Source: Actinopolymorpha rutila (GTDB taxonomy: Bacteria > Actinomycetota > Actinomycetes > Propionibacteriales > Actinopolymorphaceae). Taken from it: a stretch of DNA of 64,000 bases. Location: the NCBI RefSeq assembly GCF_013407855.1, contig NZ_JACBZH010000001.1, positions 6,780,838 through 6,844,837 of the forward strand. Direction: 5' to 3'. Made by a program: the position numbers and the translations under genes. A model generated the notes under the pieces. The model made no database searches, was not told where the DNA came from, and saw nothing but the letters and a program-made list of their open reading frames with translations. Within the stretch, counting starts at the first letter, position 1; each line of letters opens with the position of its first letter. Positions 51,604-59,857 of this stretch are shown here, piece after piece.

Positions 51604-52767
51604 TCAGGCCGCAGCGGTCTCACTGTCGGGACGCCGACGCCGCAGAGCGAGGGCTCCTCCAGTGATCGCCAGTCCCAGCAGAGCGCCACCAGCGGTGGTC
51701 GCGGCACCAGGACCACCGTTCACACTCGCCCCATCGCCGGTGTTCGGCCCGCCGTTGTCACCGTTGCCAAGCGCCGATCCGCTGGCGGGAGTCTGCACCG
51801 TCGATGCAGTGGTGGGCAGCGGCGTGAGTTCGGTGAAGTCGTCGCACCGCGTGTTCGGGTCGAACGGGCTGTTGGCGTTGTCCGGGTTGACGGTGCAGTC
51901 CGTCTGCCAGACCTGCTGCGTCGAGTCGGTCTTGGTCACGAGCGTGACCGCAACGTTGTTGCCATGTGCGGTGATCGACGCGCAGACGATGCCGGTCGGG
52001 ATGGGCGTCGGGGTAGTAGTGTCAGCCCCTGTTTCGGTGAACAGCACCCAGGGGTCGACGCTGCCGGCGCCGCGGTTCTCCTTCCAGATCCACAGGTCGT
52101 TGTCGGTCCCAGGCACGTAGACGAGGAACTTCTCGTTGTTCTGCTGCGACGAATCGAGGCAGAGTCCCGGTCCAGCGGGACCTGCGGGCCCAGTCGGACC
52201 CGTGGGGCCAGTCGGCCCAGTCGGACCCGTGGGGCCAGTCGGACCCGTCGGCCCAGTCGGACCCGTCGGCCCAGTCGGACCCGTGGGGCCAGTCGGACCC
52301 GTCGGTCCCTCAGGACCAGGAGGGCCAGGAGGGCCCTGCTTGCACTTCACCTTGGGGTGATGACCCTTCTTGTCGTCACCCTTCTTGTGGTCGCTCTTCT
52401 TGTCGTCGGCCTTCTTGTCGTCGGCCTTCTTGTCGTCGGCCTTCTTGTCGTCGGCCTTCTTGTCGTCGGCCTTCTTGTCGTCGCTCTTCTTGTCGTCATC
52501 CTTCTTGTGGTCGTCCTTCTTGAACTTCACGCACCACCACTTGCCGTCGTGCTTGCCGTCGTGTTTCCCGTCGCTGGAGACGGTGGCCTGAGACTTGACC
52601 GCAGCACTGCTGGCGGCAGAAGGCTTGTCGCTCGCGCCGGCCTGCGAGGCCGACACGAACGCAAGAAGACCGCCGATGACGATGGTCGAACTGAGCACCG
52701 CCAATGGGCGGCGACATTTTCTCACCCTCTGGAGCAGAGGGCGGGTTTCGGACGAATGCTTGCTCAT
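51604..52767 (-). CDS. Collagen-like surface protein with sortase-type C terminus
   Basis: 387 residues from ATG 52767 behind GGGGGGAG. A signal peptide with a basic start and hydrophobic core (LAVLSSTIVIGGLLAFVSAS) leads to a Lys/Asp region with KKADD repeats (residues 85-135), about 18 Gly-X-Y triplets, mostly GPT (residues 142-200), then a globular part (SQQNNEKFLVYVPGTDNDLW). The C terminus has GGPNTGDGAS, a hydrophobic helix (TAGGALLGLAITGGALALRR) and an Arg tail: a cell-wall sorting signal with GPNTG in place of LPxTG. Expected to be surface-attached by the adjacent sortase. Function, perhaps adhesion, is unknown. Confidence 0.82.
   Translation of the reverse strand: MSKHSSETRPLLQRVRKCRRPLAVLSSTIVIGGLLAFVSASQAGASDKPSAASSAAVKSQATVSSDGKHDGKHDGKWWCVKFKKDDHKKDDDKKSDDKKADDKKADDKKADDKKADDKKADDKKSDHKKGDDKKGHHPKVKCKQGPPGPPGPEGPTGPTGPTGPTGPTGPTGPTGPTGPTGPTGPTGPTGPTGPAGPAGPGLCLDSSQQNNEKFLVYVPGTDNDLWIWKENRGAGSVDPWVLFTETGADTTTPTPIPTGIVCASITAHGNNVAVTLVTKTDSTQQVWQTDCTVNPDNANSPFDPNTRCDDFTELTPLPTTASTVQTPASGSALGNGDNGGPNTGDGASVNGGPGAATTAGGALLGLAITGGALALRRRRPDSETAAA
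52166..52338. repeat. Collagen-like triplet repeat (9-bp unit)
   Basis: Tandem GGACCCGTC/GGGCCAGTC-type 9-base units encode Gly-Pro-Thr triplets of the surface protein. The array is highly regular and prone to length change. Confidence 0.88.
52365..52520. repeat. 15-bp repeat encoding KKADD units
   Basis: Repeated 15-base unit GCCTTCTTGTCGTCG on the plus strand encodes Asp-Asp-Lys-Lys-Ala in the surface protein, with edge copies varied to Ser, Gly or His. Confidence 0.88.
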
Positions 52768-53159
52768 CCGACTCCCCCCATTCTGTCGGACAGATTTTCC
52801 GGAAGAGCACATGCACGACGAAAACCCTCGAATTCTGGGAGTGGTAAATCCGATAGATTCGTCGTGCCGGTGCGTTGAGGGGATACCCACTCGGATGGAG
52901 CCGATAGCCATGGAGTGCGCTTTTACGATTATTAGCGGGACTACACCCGTTTGGCGCTCAGACGAGGTAGAAGCACAGGAAGACGGGCCCGAACGAGGGG
53001 GCGTGCCCACCGCCGGCCGAGTGTGCGCCGAGCCGCTTGCGGACCCTGGCCGCCGGCCGCCGGCCAGGGCTGGGTGGAGAGGCGGGGTCATGCCGCGGCC
53101 AAGTCGCCGTGTAACCGATGTGCAACTGGCACGGCGGCCCCGGCGCGATGACACGGTCG
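52768..53159. promoter_or_regulatory. Region upstream of the collagen-like gene
   Basis: About 390 bases without a supported gene. It is less G+C-rich than its surroundings near 52800-52940 and should contain the promoter of the surface protein-sortase pair. No confident promoter pair was identified. The far end runs into the integrase fragment. Confidence 0.35.
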
Positions 53160-53343
53160 GCCTCCCGGGCTGGTACATCAGCGCCGCCCGAATGCTGCCA
53201 TGTCCCAACCGCGCCACCAGATCTCGCAGCGTCGCCCCCGGCTTCTGGGCCGTGAGAACGTTCCCGGTGCGGCGAAGATCGTGAAAGTGCAGGGCATTGC
53301 CGTCACGCGAGAGTGGAGTCCGAGTTGCCACAGTGGCCGACAA
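53160..53343 (-). pseudogene. Tyrosine-recombinase (integrase) C-terminal fragment
   Basis: About 60 codons with the catalytic end of phage-type integrases: LHFHDLRRTGNVLTAQKPGA with the His/Arg motif, then LRDLVARLGHGSIRAALMYQ with the second His and the Tyr nucleophile. The first half of an integrase is missing, the homology stops right after the Tyr, and no start codon with a ribosome site precedes it. It is therefore a remnant. It lies 2.6 kb past the attR-like repeat and fits an island once mobilised through tRNA-Gly. Confidence 0.75.
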
Positions 53344-53408
53344 ATAGATAGCCGACGAAGTGCGCGGCGGCTAGGCTCCCCGCCTCACCAACGGTCGGAG
53401 GAGTACCG

Positions 53409-54392
53409 ATGACCCGGATCAGGCAGCCCGAGGAACTGGCCGGCATGGCTCTCTTGGCGTACGACCTGGCGCCCGACACCCGTCTATCGCTGCTGGCATC
53501 CGGCCTCACGACGGCTTTCCAGGTGGTTACGGCAGACCGGCGGTACGTGCTCCGGGTGCACCGGCGGGGCTATCGGACCGCCGCCAACACTCGGGCGGAG
53601 CTGAACTACCTCCGCGATCTGGGCGAAGCCTTGGTCGGCGCAGATGTCGACTCACCCCGGCCGGTGTCGACTCGAGACGGCGACCTGGTGGTCGAAGTGT
53701 CCGACGATCAGCACTGTGACCTGATCACGTGGGTGGACGGTGAGGTCCGACGGCCCGAGAACGGCCTCGATGTGGGAGCGGTGCGGCAACTCGGGCGCGC
53801 CCTGGCACTCATCCATAACGCGTCCGACGGCATCACAGCGCCAAGCGACCTGCCCCGCTGGGATGCCGACGGAATGTTCACGACGGCTGGGTCTCCTTTC
53901 CGGCCGTTGATGGATATTGATGATCTGCTGTCCACAGCGGACCGTGCGGACTTCGACGATATCGCGGGCCGTACGCGCGAGATATTCGCCGAGCTCAGCA
54001 CGGAGTTTGGGGTCATCCACTTCGACTACATTCTCGGCAACGTTCATCTGTCCCGAAACGGGAATGAGTGGCAGGTCGGTGTTTTTGACTTCGAAGATTG
54101 TGGACTCGGCCACTACCTGTACGACCTCTGCCCGATGCTGGGGAACCTCGCTGGATATCCTGCCGGCACATACAACCCGGATTATCCCGTACTCCGCGAC
54201 ACATTTCTGGACGGGTATCGCAGCGCCCGACCGTTGCCAGTCGAATGGGAACGTCATCTTCCGGTTCTCATGGCGGCCCGGCATGCCAATCACTGTTTCC
54301 TGACTGCTGGGCTGAATGTATCCCCGACACCGCGAGAAGACGCCGCTTGGCGAATGGACCTGGCTCGGCTCAGCTTGGAACTCCCGGTCTGA
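53409..54392 (+). CDS. APH-fold phosphotransferase
   Basis: 327 residues from ATG 53409 behind GGAGGAG. Kinase-like fold of the aminoglycoside phosphotransferase/homoserine kinase group: N lobe LLASGLTTAFQVVTADRRYV then LRVHRRGYRTAANTRAELNY with the ATP-binding Lys replaced by a basic Arg-rich stretch, and the catalytic loop VIHFDYILGNVHL with Asp and Asn, followed by VGVFDFEDCGLGHYLYDL, the metal-binding Asp. The substrate is unknown; resistance is only one possibility. It starts a run of accessory genes. Confidence 0.82.
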   Translation: MTRIRQPEELAGMALLAYDLAPDTRLSLLASGLTTAFQVVTADRRYVLRVHRRGYRTAANTRAELNYLRDLGEALVGADVDSPRPVSTRDGDLVVEVSDDQHCDLITWVDGEVRRPENGLDVGAVRQLGRALALIHNASDGITAPSDLPRWDADGMFTTAGSPFRPLMDIDDLLSTADRADFDDIAGRTREIFAELSTEFGVIHFDYILGNVHLSRNGNEWQVGVFDFEDCGLGHYLYDLCPMLGNLAGYPAGTYNPDYPVLRDTFLDGYRSARPLPVEWERHLPVLMAARHANHCFLTAGLNVSPTPREDAAWRMDLARLSLELPV

Positions 54393-54499
54393 GATCGGGG
54401 GACACCTTGTCGTACGGTCGCTGGCCGACTGTGGGCAGTGGATCGGCCAGGCGCTGTCGGACCTGGGATCGAATGCCTCCCTGGCGGGCTGGCTCCAGC

Positions 54500-54984
54500 G
54501 GGCATCAGCATCGTGCAGTCCACCATCCTGGTCGGCGGCCTGGTCGGCGGCCTGGTCGGCGGTCTTGGTCGGATCGCTGATCGCACCGTGGCTGCAACCG
54601 CGGTTCAGCGCGCCGGTACTCATCATCGCCATGTCATGGCTGGGCACCGCGCTGTTCACCATCACCGCGATCCTGCCGGGCACGTACGTTCTCGCCGTCC
54701 CACTGGTGCTCGCCATGCTCATCAGCCCGTCGGTGAACGCCACGATGTTCGCCTACCGGATCGCGATCACGCCAGACGTCATGCAGGGCAGGGCGCAGAG
54801 CACGACCGGCATGATCGCGATGGCACTCAACCCCATCGGCCCACTGCTCGGCGGCCTCCTGATCGAGCTGTGGGGCGGACAGTGGGCCTTCGCCGGCCCG
54901 GCCGTGATCGTCGCGGCCGCAGCGGGCATCGCGACCGCCGGCCGGGGCGTGCGCAAGATGCGCCCGCTGGATCAGGGGGTGTAG
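54500..54984 (+). pseudogene. MFS transporter C-terminal remnant
   Basis: About 150 codons match the last five to six membrane helices of a major-facilitator exporter: ALFTITAILPGTYVLAVPLV, LISPSVNATMFAYRIAITPD, and MQGRAQSTTGMIAMALNPIG then PLLGGLLIELWGGQWAFAG. The N-terminal half and its start are missing; upstream the frame becomes nonsense with a threefold CTGGTCGGCGG repeat at 54530-54565. It ends 13 bases past the kaiC stop on the opposite strand. Confidence 0.7.
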
Positions 54985-56450
54985 TCCTCCTCGTCGTGCA
55001 GAGGAGTGGCGTCGGGGAGCGGGTCGCCGATGTGCATGCCGTCGTCGTCGATGGCGACCTGGCGGATCGCGGTGTCGTGGCCGGAGCCTCGGTGTTGCAG
55101 GATCGCGATGACGCGGTGCATGTTGCCAGCGCGTACTACGTAGCGCAGCGTGATGGTGGTGTCGATGAGGCTGGCGATTTCGGAGGCGATGGCGGGTGTG
55201 AGGCTGGAGGTGAAGCGTCCGGTGGGGGCAGAGGTGTACAGGCTGGAGATCTGGCCCTCCCGCAGGAGAGCGCTGAGAGCGAGTACGAAGTCCAGCAGAC
55301 CGCGGGGGGCGACGATGCGTTCCAGGGCGGAGAGCGTGTCGATCACCACCCGGCGGGGCTGGAACGTCTCGATCTCGCGACGGACGTTGAGGAAGTGGTC
55401 CTCGATCGAGGCGGTCTCGGGATAGCTGGACACCACCCTCAGCCGCCCGGTTTGTTGCATGGCGGCCAGGTCCAAGCCCCAGCCCATGGCACTGCGGGAC
55501 AACTGCTCGAGCGTCTCGTCGAACGTGTACAGCAGGCAGCGCTCACCAGCGTCGAACGCCGCCTGGGTGAACTTCAGGCCGGTCAGCGTCTTGCCCGATC
55601 CTGTCGGCCCGGTGAGCATGACGATGGAGTCGCGGTAGATGCCCCCTCCACACATCCGGTCCAGGCCGGGGTTGCCGGTGGAGACTCGCTCGGTGGACGC
55701 GTGGGTGCCGGGCCGCAGGAACGCGAGCGGGATGATGACGAGGCCGTCGATCGGGTCGATGGTGAACAGCCACTCACCGGTACGGTGCGGAGCACCGCGA
55801 AACTTGACGATCTCCACGGTGCGGCGACGCCGCTCCCCACGGAGGACGTTGCGCAGGACGATCACGTTGTCCAGGACGAACTCCTCCACGCCCAGCTTGG
55901 ACACCCCGTTGTATTCCTGCAGCCGTTCGGCGGTGACGACGGAGGTGACACCGAGCTCTTTCAGGTGCGAGACGAAGCGGAACAGCTCGGCACGTACCGA
56001 GGCGACGTTGGGGTAGCGGGCGAGGACGGCGCCGATGGAGTCGATGCAGACCCGTTCGGCGTTGATCGTGTTGACCGCGCTCTCGATCCTGCTGACCAGT
56101 GCGGCGTAGTTGTAGTAGCCGGTGGTCGTGCTCTCCTGCGAGGTGTCGACCGAGGCGTCGACGAACCTCCACTTCCCTTCGGCTTCCCACTGTTCGATGG
56201 GGAAGCCCAGTGACGTCGCGTTGCGGCGCAGGTCGGCGGGTGGCTCCTCGAAGGTGACGAAGACGCCAGGGGTTCCGTACTTGGCGACGCCACGGGCGAG
56301 GAACTCCATGGCGAACAACGTCTTCCCGGTGCCGGTGCTGCCGGTCACCAGCGTGCACCTGCCGCTGGGCAGGCCGCCAAGGGCGATCGGGTCGAACCCG
56401 TTGATACCGGTCGGCACCTTCTCCAAGGCCATGCCGCTGTTATTGCTCAT
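54972..56450 (-). CDS. kaiC: KaiC-family double RecA-domain ATPase
   Basis: 492 residues with two RecA-like halves, as in cyanobacterial KaiC. CI: Walker A GSTGTGKT (37-44), catalytic Glu pair in VFVTFEEPPADL (Glu68, Glu69) and Walker B RVCIDSIGAVL. CII: Walker A GPTGSGKT (281-288), Asp311-Glu312 in LLYTFDETLEQLSRSA, Walker B RRVVIDTLSALERI. The phosphorylation site of KaiC (Ser431-Thr432 in Synechococcus) aligns with Ala426-Ser427 in EIASLIDTTITL, so one acceptor is lost and the other is Ser. The ATG lies inside the 3' end of kaiB (11-base overlap). Clock or stress-signalling role is not established in actinobacteria. Confidence 0.92.
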   Translation of the reverse strand: MSNNSGMALEKVPTGINGFDPIALGGLPSGRCTLVTGSTGTGKTLFAMEFLARGVAKYGTPGVFVTFEEPPADLRRNATSLGFPIEQWEAEGKWRFVDASVDTSQESTTTGYYNYAALVSRIESAVNTINAERVCIDSIGAVLARYPNVASVRAELFRFVSHLKELGVTSVVTAERLQEYNGVSKLGVEEFVLDNVIVLRNVLRGERRRRTVEIVKFRGAPHRTGEWLFTIDPIDGLVIIPLAFLRPGTHASTERVSTGNPGLDRMCGGGIYRDSIVMLTGPTGSGKTLTGLKFTQAAFDAGERCLLYTFDETLEQLSRSAMGWGLDLAAMQQTGRLRVVSSYPETASIEDHFLNVRREIETFQPRRVVIDTLSALERIVAPRGLLDFVLALSALLREGQISSLYTSAPTGRFTSSLTPAIASEIASLIDTTITLRYVVRAGNMHRVIAILQHRGSGHDTAIRQVAIDDDGMHIGDPLPDATPLHDEEDYTP

Positions 56451-56772
56451 CTCGCAGCCGTTCGATCCGGGACTGGAAGGGAGTGGGGAGCCCCAGCGCC
56501 GCCGACGTGCGTTCGTCGTCGGACAGGTCACCGACCACCCTGATCGCCGGCAGTGGCTCGGTCCGAACGACTGTCGGGGTGAGGACGATCCGTTCCTGCT
56601 CGGCGAGGTCGGGCTCCTCGTCGACGTCGACCACGGAAAGCTCGTACCGGCCCGGGACCAGGGCCTCACACAACGCCGTCAGCTGTTCCTGCGCGTGCAA
56701 GGAGTCTCCCGACCGACCCACCACGAACAAGGTCAGCACGAACCTGGTCGATGTCGGGAAGCCCACACCCAC
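56440..56772 (-). CDS. kaiB: KaiB-family thioredoxin-like protein
   Basis: 110 residues from GTG 56772. Thioredoxin-like KaiB fold: RFVLTLFVVGRSGDSLHAQE, LSVVDVDEEPDLAEQERIVL, then the signature TPTVVRTEPLPAIRVVGDLS, matching the TPTL-P-P-R-R-IIGDLS block of cyanobacterial KaiB. It is directly upstream of kaiC and overlaps it, so the pair is co-translated. No kaiA homologue and no SasA-type kinase is adjacent. The second in-frame GTG two codons in is an alternative start. Confidence 0.9.
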   Translation of the reverse strand: MGVGFPTSTRFVLTLFVVGRSGDSLHAQEQLTALCEALVPGRYELSVVDVDEEPDLAEQERIVLTPTVVRTEPLPAIRVVGDLSDDERTSAALGLPTPFQSRIERLRDEQ

Positions 56773-57011
56773 CCCCGCTGCGCACTCTGCCTGGTCACTG
56801 GCGCTGACGACCCTGGAGCAGGTTGGTGGCCTCTCAAGGGTCCTCCTGCCTCATGCGCTCCAGCACGGAAAGATCACGGCGAATACGAGCACGGGTCGAC
56901 GGATCAACACTGCCCAGTCCGTGCCGTCGCTCCTTGGCTCATGCCGGTCATCCGCTTGGTCTGCGCGTCCCTTACCCGAGCGTCGTTTCAGCCGAAACAC
57001 CCACATCGACA

Positions 57012-57857
57012 TCAACCGAGTCGACGCGGCTTCCCGTCCTGGCACGCCGGGGACGAAGCCACTACCGATGCCCCGGCGTTGCGGTGCTCTGCGAACCAGC
57101 GGGCGGCGTAGTCCACCAGGGGACGGTGCGGGACGAGCAGGGCAGTCGCGTCCCCGACCTGGCCGGTGCGCTGCAGGCCCGTCTCCTTGGCGAAGGCTGA
57201 CCCAACGTCGTCGAAGTCGTGGTCGTGGACGATGATCTCCTCGTACTCCACCCATCGGCGTTCACCGTCGATCAGCAACGGTGCACCGTTGGGCACCGTG
57301 TCAGCCAGAGTGCCGCTGCGGTGTTCGGCCAGGTGCAGGATCGTGCTCTTGGAATGCCCCACTCCCAGCAACAACGTCCTGGCGTCCAGCTCGTACATCG
57401 TCTTCAGTGGGGACCGTTCCCCATTCGGGGAGTCCAGGTCGTGAACTGCGACGATCTCGGCGGCGCGCGGTCCAAGCGCTGCGAAGGATCGGTGCGGGTG
57501 GGCGCTGCGCACAGCGCCGGGAATGGCGCGGAACAGCTCCGCCACCTTCCCCATCGTCCTGGACGGGGTGACCGCAGGGTCGTAGGCGGGCAGATGGTCG
57601 CGTACGAGCTGCCAGGCCTCGCGGGGAACGTCAGGATCATTCAGGTACGCCGGGTCGCACAGCTGCCAGGACTGCGAGGGCATCACCAGAGTCCCGGACT
57701 CACCGAGGACTCTGAGCAGGGCCTCGATCACCGCCTGCTCCCCACCCACGACCCGGCCGATCCGAGACAGCGAGACGTGAGCGAGAACGACCGAACCCTC
57801 CGCAACGCCCAGATCACGAAGGTCCTCAGCCAGCCTCTCCACCGTCACGAAAGCCAT
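57012..57857 (-). CDS. AAC(3)-family antibiotic N-acetyltransferase-like protein
   Basis: 281 residues, ATG 57857 behind GGGGAG. Motifs of the aminoglycoside 3-N-acetyltransferase/YokD family: DLGVAEGSVVLAHVSLSRIG, GTLVMPSQSWQLCDPAYLND, TPSRTMGKVAELFRAIPGAV then RSAHPHRSFAALG with the catalytic His region, and LLLGVGHSKSTILHLAEHRS. Length and order match the family. Whether it acts on an aminoglycoside is unknown; environmental actinobacteria carry such genes without resistance. It lies upstream of kaiBC on the same strand with a 239-base gap that has no gene. Confidence 0.88.
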   Translation of the reverse strand: MAFVTVERLAEDLRDLGVAEGSVVLAHVSLSRIGRVVGGEQAVIEALLRVLGESGTLVMPSQSWQLCDPAYLNDPDVPREAWQLVRDHLPAYDPAVTPSRTMGKVAELFRAIPGAVRSAHPHRSFAALGPRAAEIVAVHDLDSPNGERSPLKTMYELDARTLLLGVGHSKSTILHLAEHRSGTLADTVPNGAPLLIDGERRWVEYEEIIVHDHDFDDVGSAFAKETGLQRTGQVGDATALLVPHRPLVDYAARWFAEHRNAGASVVASSPACQDGKPRRLG

Positions 57858-57928
57858 GCTGCTCCCCGATCCCAACCACACAGGTCACGTATTCCGGCCA
57901 AGCGTATTCAGACGAGCACGGCCCGGTC

Positions 57929-58669
57929 TCACTTCAGGTGCCGGTCGAAGAACCGGTTCCCGTCGTCCACCTCGAACCACGGGGTGCCGGCGTGCCCGCC
58001 CAGATTGGCGTGCAGCGTCTTCTCCTTGGAGCCGAAGGCGTCGAACAGGTCCAGGGCCAGCTGCCGGTCGTTCCCTTCGTCGTCCCACTGCAGCAGGAAC
58101 AGCAGCGGAATGGTGACCTGCCGGGCCTCCTCGCGCAGGGCCCTGGGCACGAAACCCCCGGCGAAGAACCCGGCGGCGGAGATACGCGGCTCGACCACCG
58201 CCAGCCGAATGCCGATGGCGGTCATCCCCGAGTACCCGACCGGGCCGCCGATCTCGGGCAGCGACAGAAGGGCGTCCAGGGTGGCCTGCCATTCCGGGAC
58301 CGCCCTTTCGACCAGCGGGACGATGAGGGCGTCGAGGATCTCCTCGATCGGTTCGCCGGCTTCCTTCGCCCGGCGGAGATCGGCGCGGACCTGCTCGTCG
58401 GCGGCGGAACGGGGCCGCTCACCATGCCCGGGGGCGTCGACAGCGGCTACGGCGTAGCCGTACTTCGCCGCGGAGTGCCGGGCTCGGGCCACCAGCCGTG
58501 ATTCCCGCTTGTGCAGGCCGCCGTTGTGGCCGATCAGGATCAGCGGGGCCGGGGCCGGGGAGGGACCCGGTGCAGAACCAGGCGTCCACAGGACGCCGGG
58601 GATCTCGCCGAGGGTGAATTCGCGTTCGAGGACGCCGTCGTCGAGGCGCTGTTCGGAAGTGAACTCCAT
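57929..58669 (-). CDS. Alpha/beta hydrolase (dienelactone hydrolase-like)
   Basis: 246 residues. Core features: ILIGHNGGLHKRESRLVARA (oxyanion region), VAAVDAPGHGERPRS, nucleophile elbow GPVGYSGMTAIG with Ser, and LFLLQWDDEGNDRQLALDLF with the acidic residue, then LGGHAGTPWFEVDD with His. ATG 58669, moderately spaced from GAGTGC rather than a classic site. A 200-base gap to the next gene (58670-58872) has no gene. Substrate unknown. Confidence 0.8.
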   Translation of the reverse strand: MEFTSEQRLDDGVLEREFTLGEIPGVLWTPGSAPGPSPAPAPLILIGHNGGLHKRESRLVARARHSAAKYGYAVAAVDAPGHGERPRSAADEQVRADLRRAKEAGEPIEEILDALIVPLVERAVPEWQATLDALLSLPEIGGPVGYSGMTAIGIRLAVVEPRISAAGFFAGGFVPRALREEARQVTIPLLFLLQWDDEGNDRQLALDLFDAFGSKEKTLHANLGGHAGTPWFEVDDGNRFFDRHLK

Positions 58670-58872
58670 GGTCGTGCCTTTCGGGAGTGCTCGTGAACGG
58701 CGCTCCCGGACGACCTATCGTCCGACCGTGACCCCGGAGGAGAGCACCCATGTCGCTGCGTTCACGGATACCACCTCCTCTGTCTCTCGCACGGCCACCG
58801 GAAAAGTAGCCTTGGGCGCCGTGGTCCGCCAACGGTTTTTTGCGGAGGCTGCGATCAGCTACGGCTGCCTGC

Positions 58873-59847
58873 TCAGGCGCCGGTCGCGGGCAGGGGACCG
58901 CGTTCGAGACGTTCGGCGAGGAGCTCGGCAGTGGCGGTGAGATGTTCCTGTTTCCAGGTCCGTAGGCTCCACCCCAGGTGGGTGAGGCCGATCTGCAACT
59001 CGTAGCAGTGGTGGCGTACGGCGGCGTCGACAAGGGCACTCCGGTCGGCTCGTACGGCGGGGTCCTGGAGCAGTCCGGACAGCGGGTCGACGACGGCGAT
59101 CCCCGGATAGAACACGGGCCCCCAGACACTGCACCAGGCGGCGTCGTAGAGGAAGTCACCGCGGAGCGAACACTTCCAGGAAATCACCGCCTGAACCCGG
59201 CGCCAGTCCGGACTCACCAGCACGTTGCCGTGCAGGAGATCACCGTGGATGAGGTCGCGGCGCTCGGGGCAGGCCTCGATCAGCGTTTTCACCCGGTCGC
59301 AGACCGCCGTGGCCAGGGCCGCGAGCTTCGGTTCGGTATCCAGGGCGGCGCGCCATCCGTGCGCCCGGTTCCCCGGATCGTCCTCCAGCCTGGCGAGGAC
59401 GAGCTCCCGCCAGCTGGGGGCCGGAGCGCCTGCCGGGTGCCACATCACCGGGGTACCGGGGGACGCGGGTACCCGGAGGAGCGCAGCGAGCAGGCGGGTG
59501 AGGGTGGGGGCGACGGCATCGGCGCACTCGACCGGCACGTCCTCCAGGAACTGTCCGTGGTGACGTACGGAGATGGCGTACGCCCCTCCGGCCGGCGTGG
59601 TCCCCACCTCCCTGACCTGCGGTACCGGCAGATCGGGTCCACTGAAGGCCATGGCCATCCGGTCGGTTTCGTACCAGGAACGTTCACGACCGAAGCGGAT
59701 CACCAACTCTTCCCCGCCCACGCGGTAGGCCCATGCCGATGACCACGCCCCGCCGGTGAGGGGCTCCAGGTCGCTGGGAGTGCCGCCGGAGTGCCGGGCG
59801 AGGAATGCGGCGACCTCTTCGCGCTCTTCGTACGTGGGCTCTTGCAT
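58873..59847 (-). CDS. APH-fold phosphotransferase with an altered metal-binding site
   Basis: 324 residues from ATG 59847. N lobe: EPLTGGAWSSAWAYRVGGEE then LVIRFGRERSWYETDR with the ATP-binding Arg. Catalytic loop RRDLIHGDLLHGNVLVSPDW with Asp and Asn. The next block reads VQAVISWKCSLRGDFLYDAA, where family members have I-D-W; Ser223 replaces the Mg-binding Asp, so activity may be lost or changed. The ATG has no ribosome site, but GATACT lies 6 bases upstream, suggesting a leaderless start. Substrate unknown. Confidence 0.8.
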   Translation of the reverse strand: MQEPTYEEREEVAAFLARHSGGTPSDLEPLTGGAWSSAWAYRVGGEELVIRFGRERSWYETDRMAMAFSGPDLPVPQVREVGTTPAGGAYAISVRHHGQFLEDVPVECADAVAPTLTRLLAALLRVPASPGTPVMWHPAGAPAPSWRELVLARLEDDPGNRAHGWRAALDTEPKLAALATAVCDRVKTLIEACPERRDLIHGDLLHGNVLVSPDWRRVQAVISWKCSLRGDFLYDAAWCSVWGPVFYPGIAVVDPLSGLLQDPAVRADRSALVDAAVRHHCYELQIGLTHLGWSLRTWKQEHLTATAELLAERLERGPLPATGA

Positions 59848-59857
59848 CCGGCCAGTA

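Noticed and set aside
51212..52520. CRISPR array suggested by regular repeats
   Set aside because: Repeats are contiguous 27-, 9- and 15-base units with no spacers and encode repeat peptides in the sense frames.
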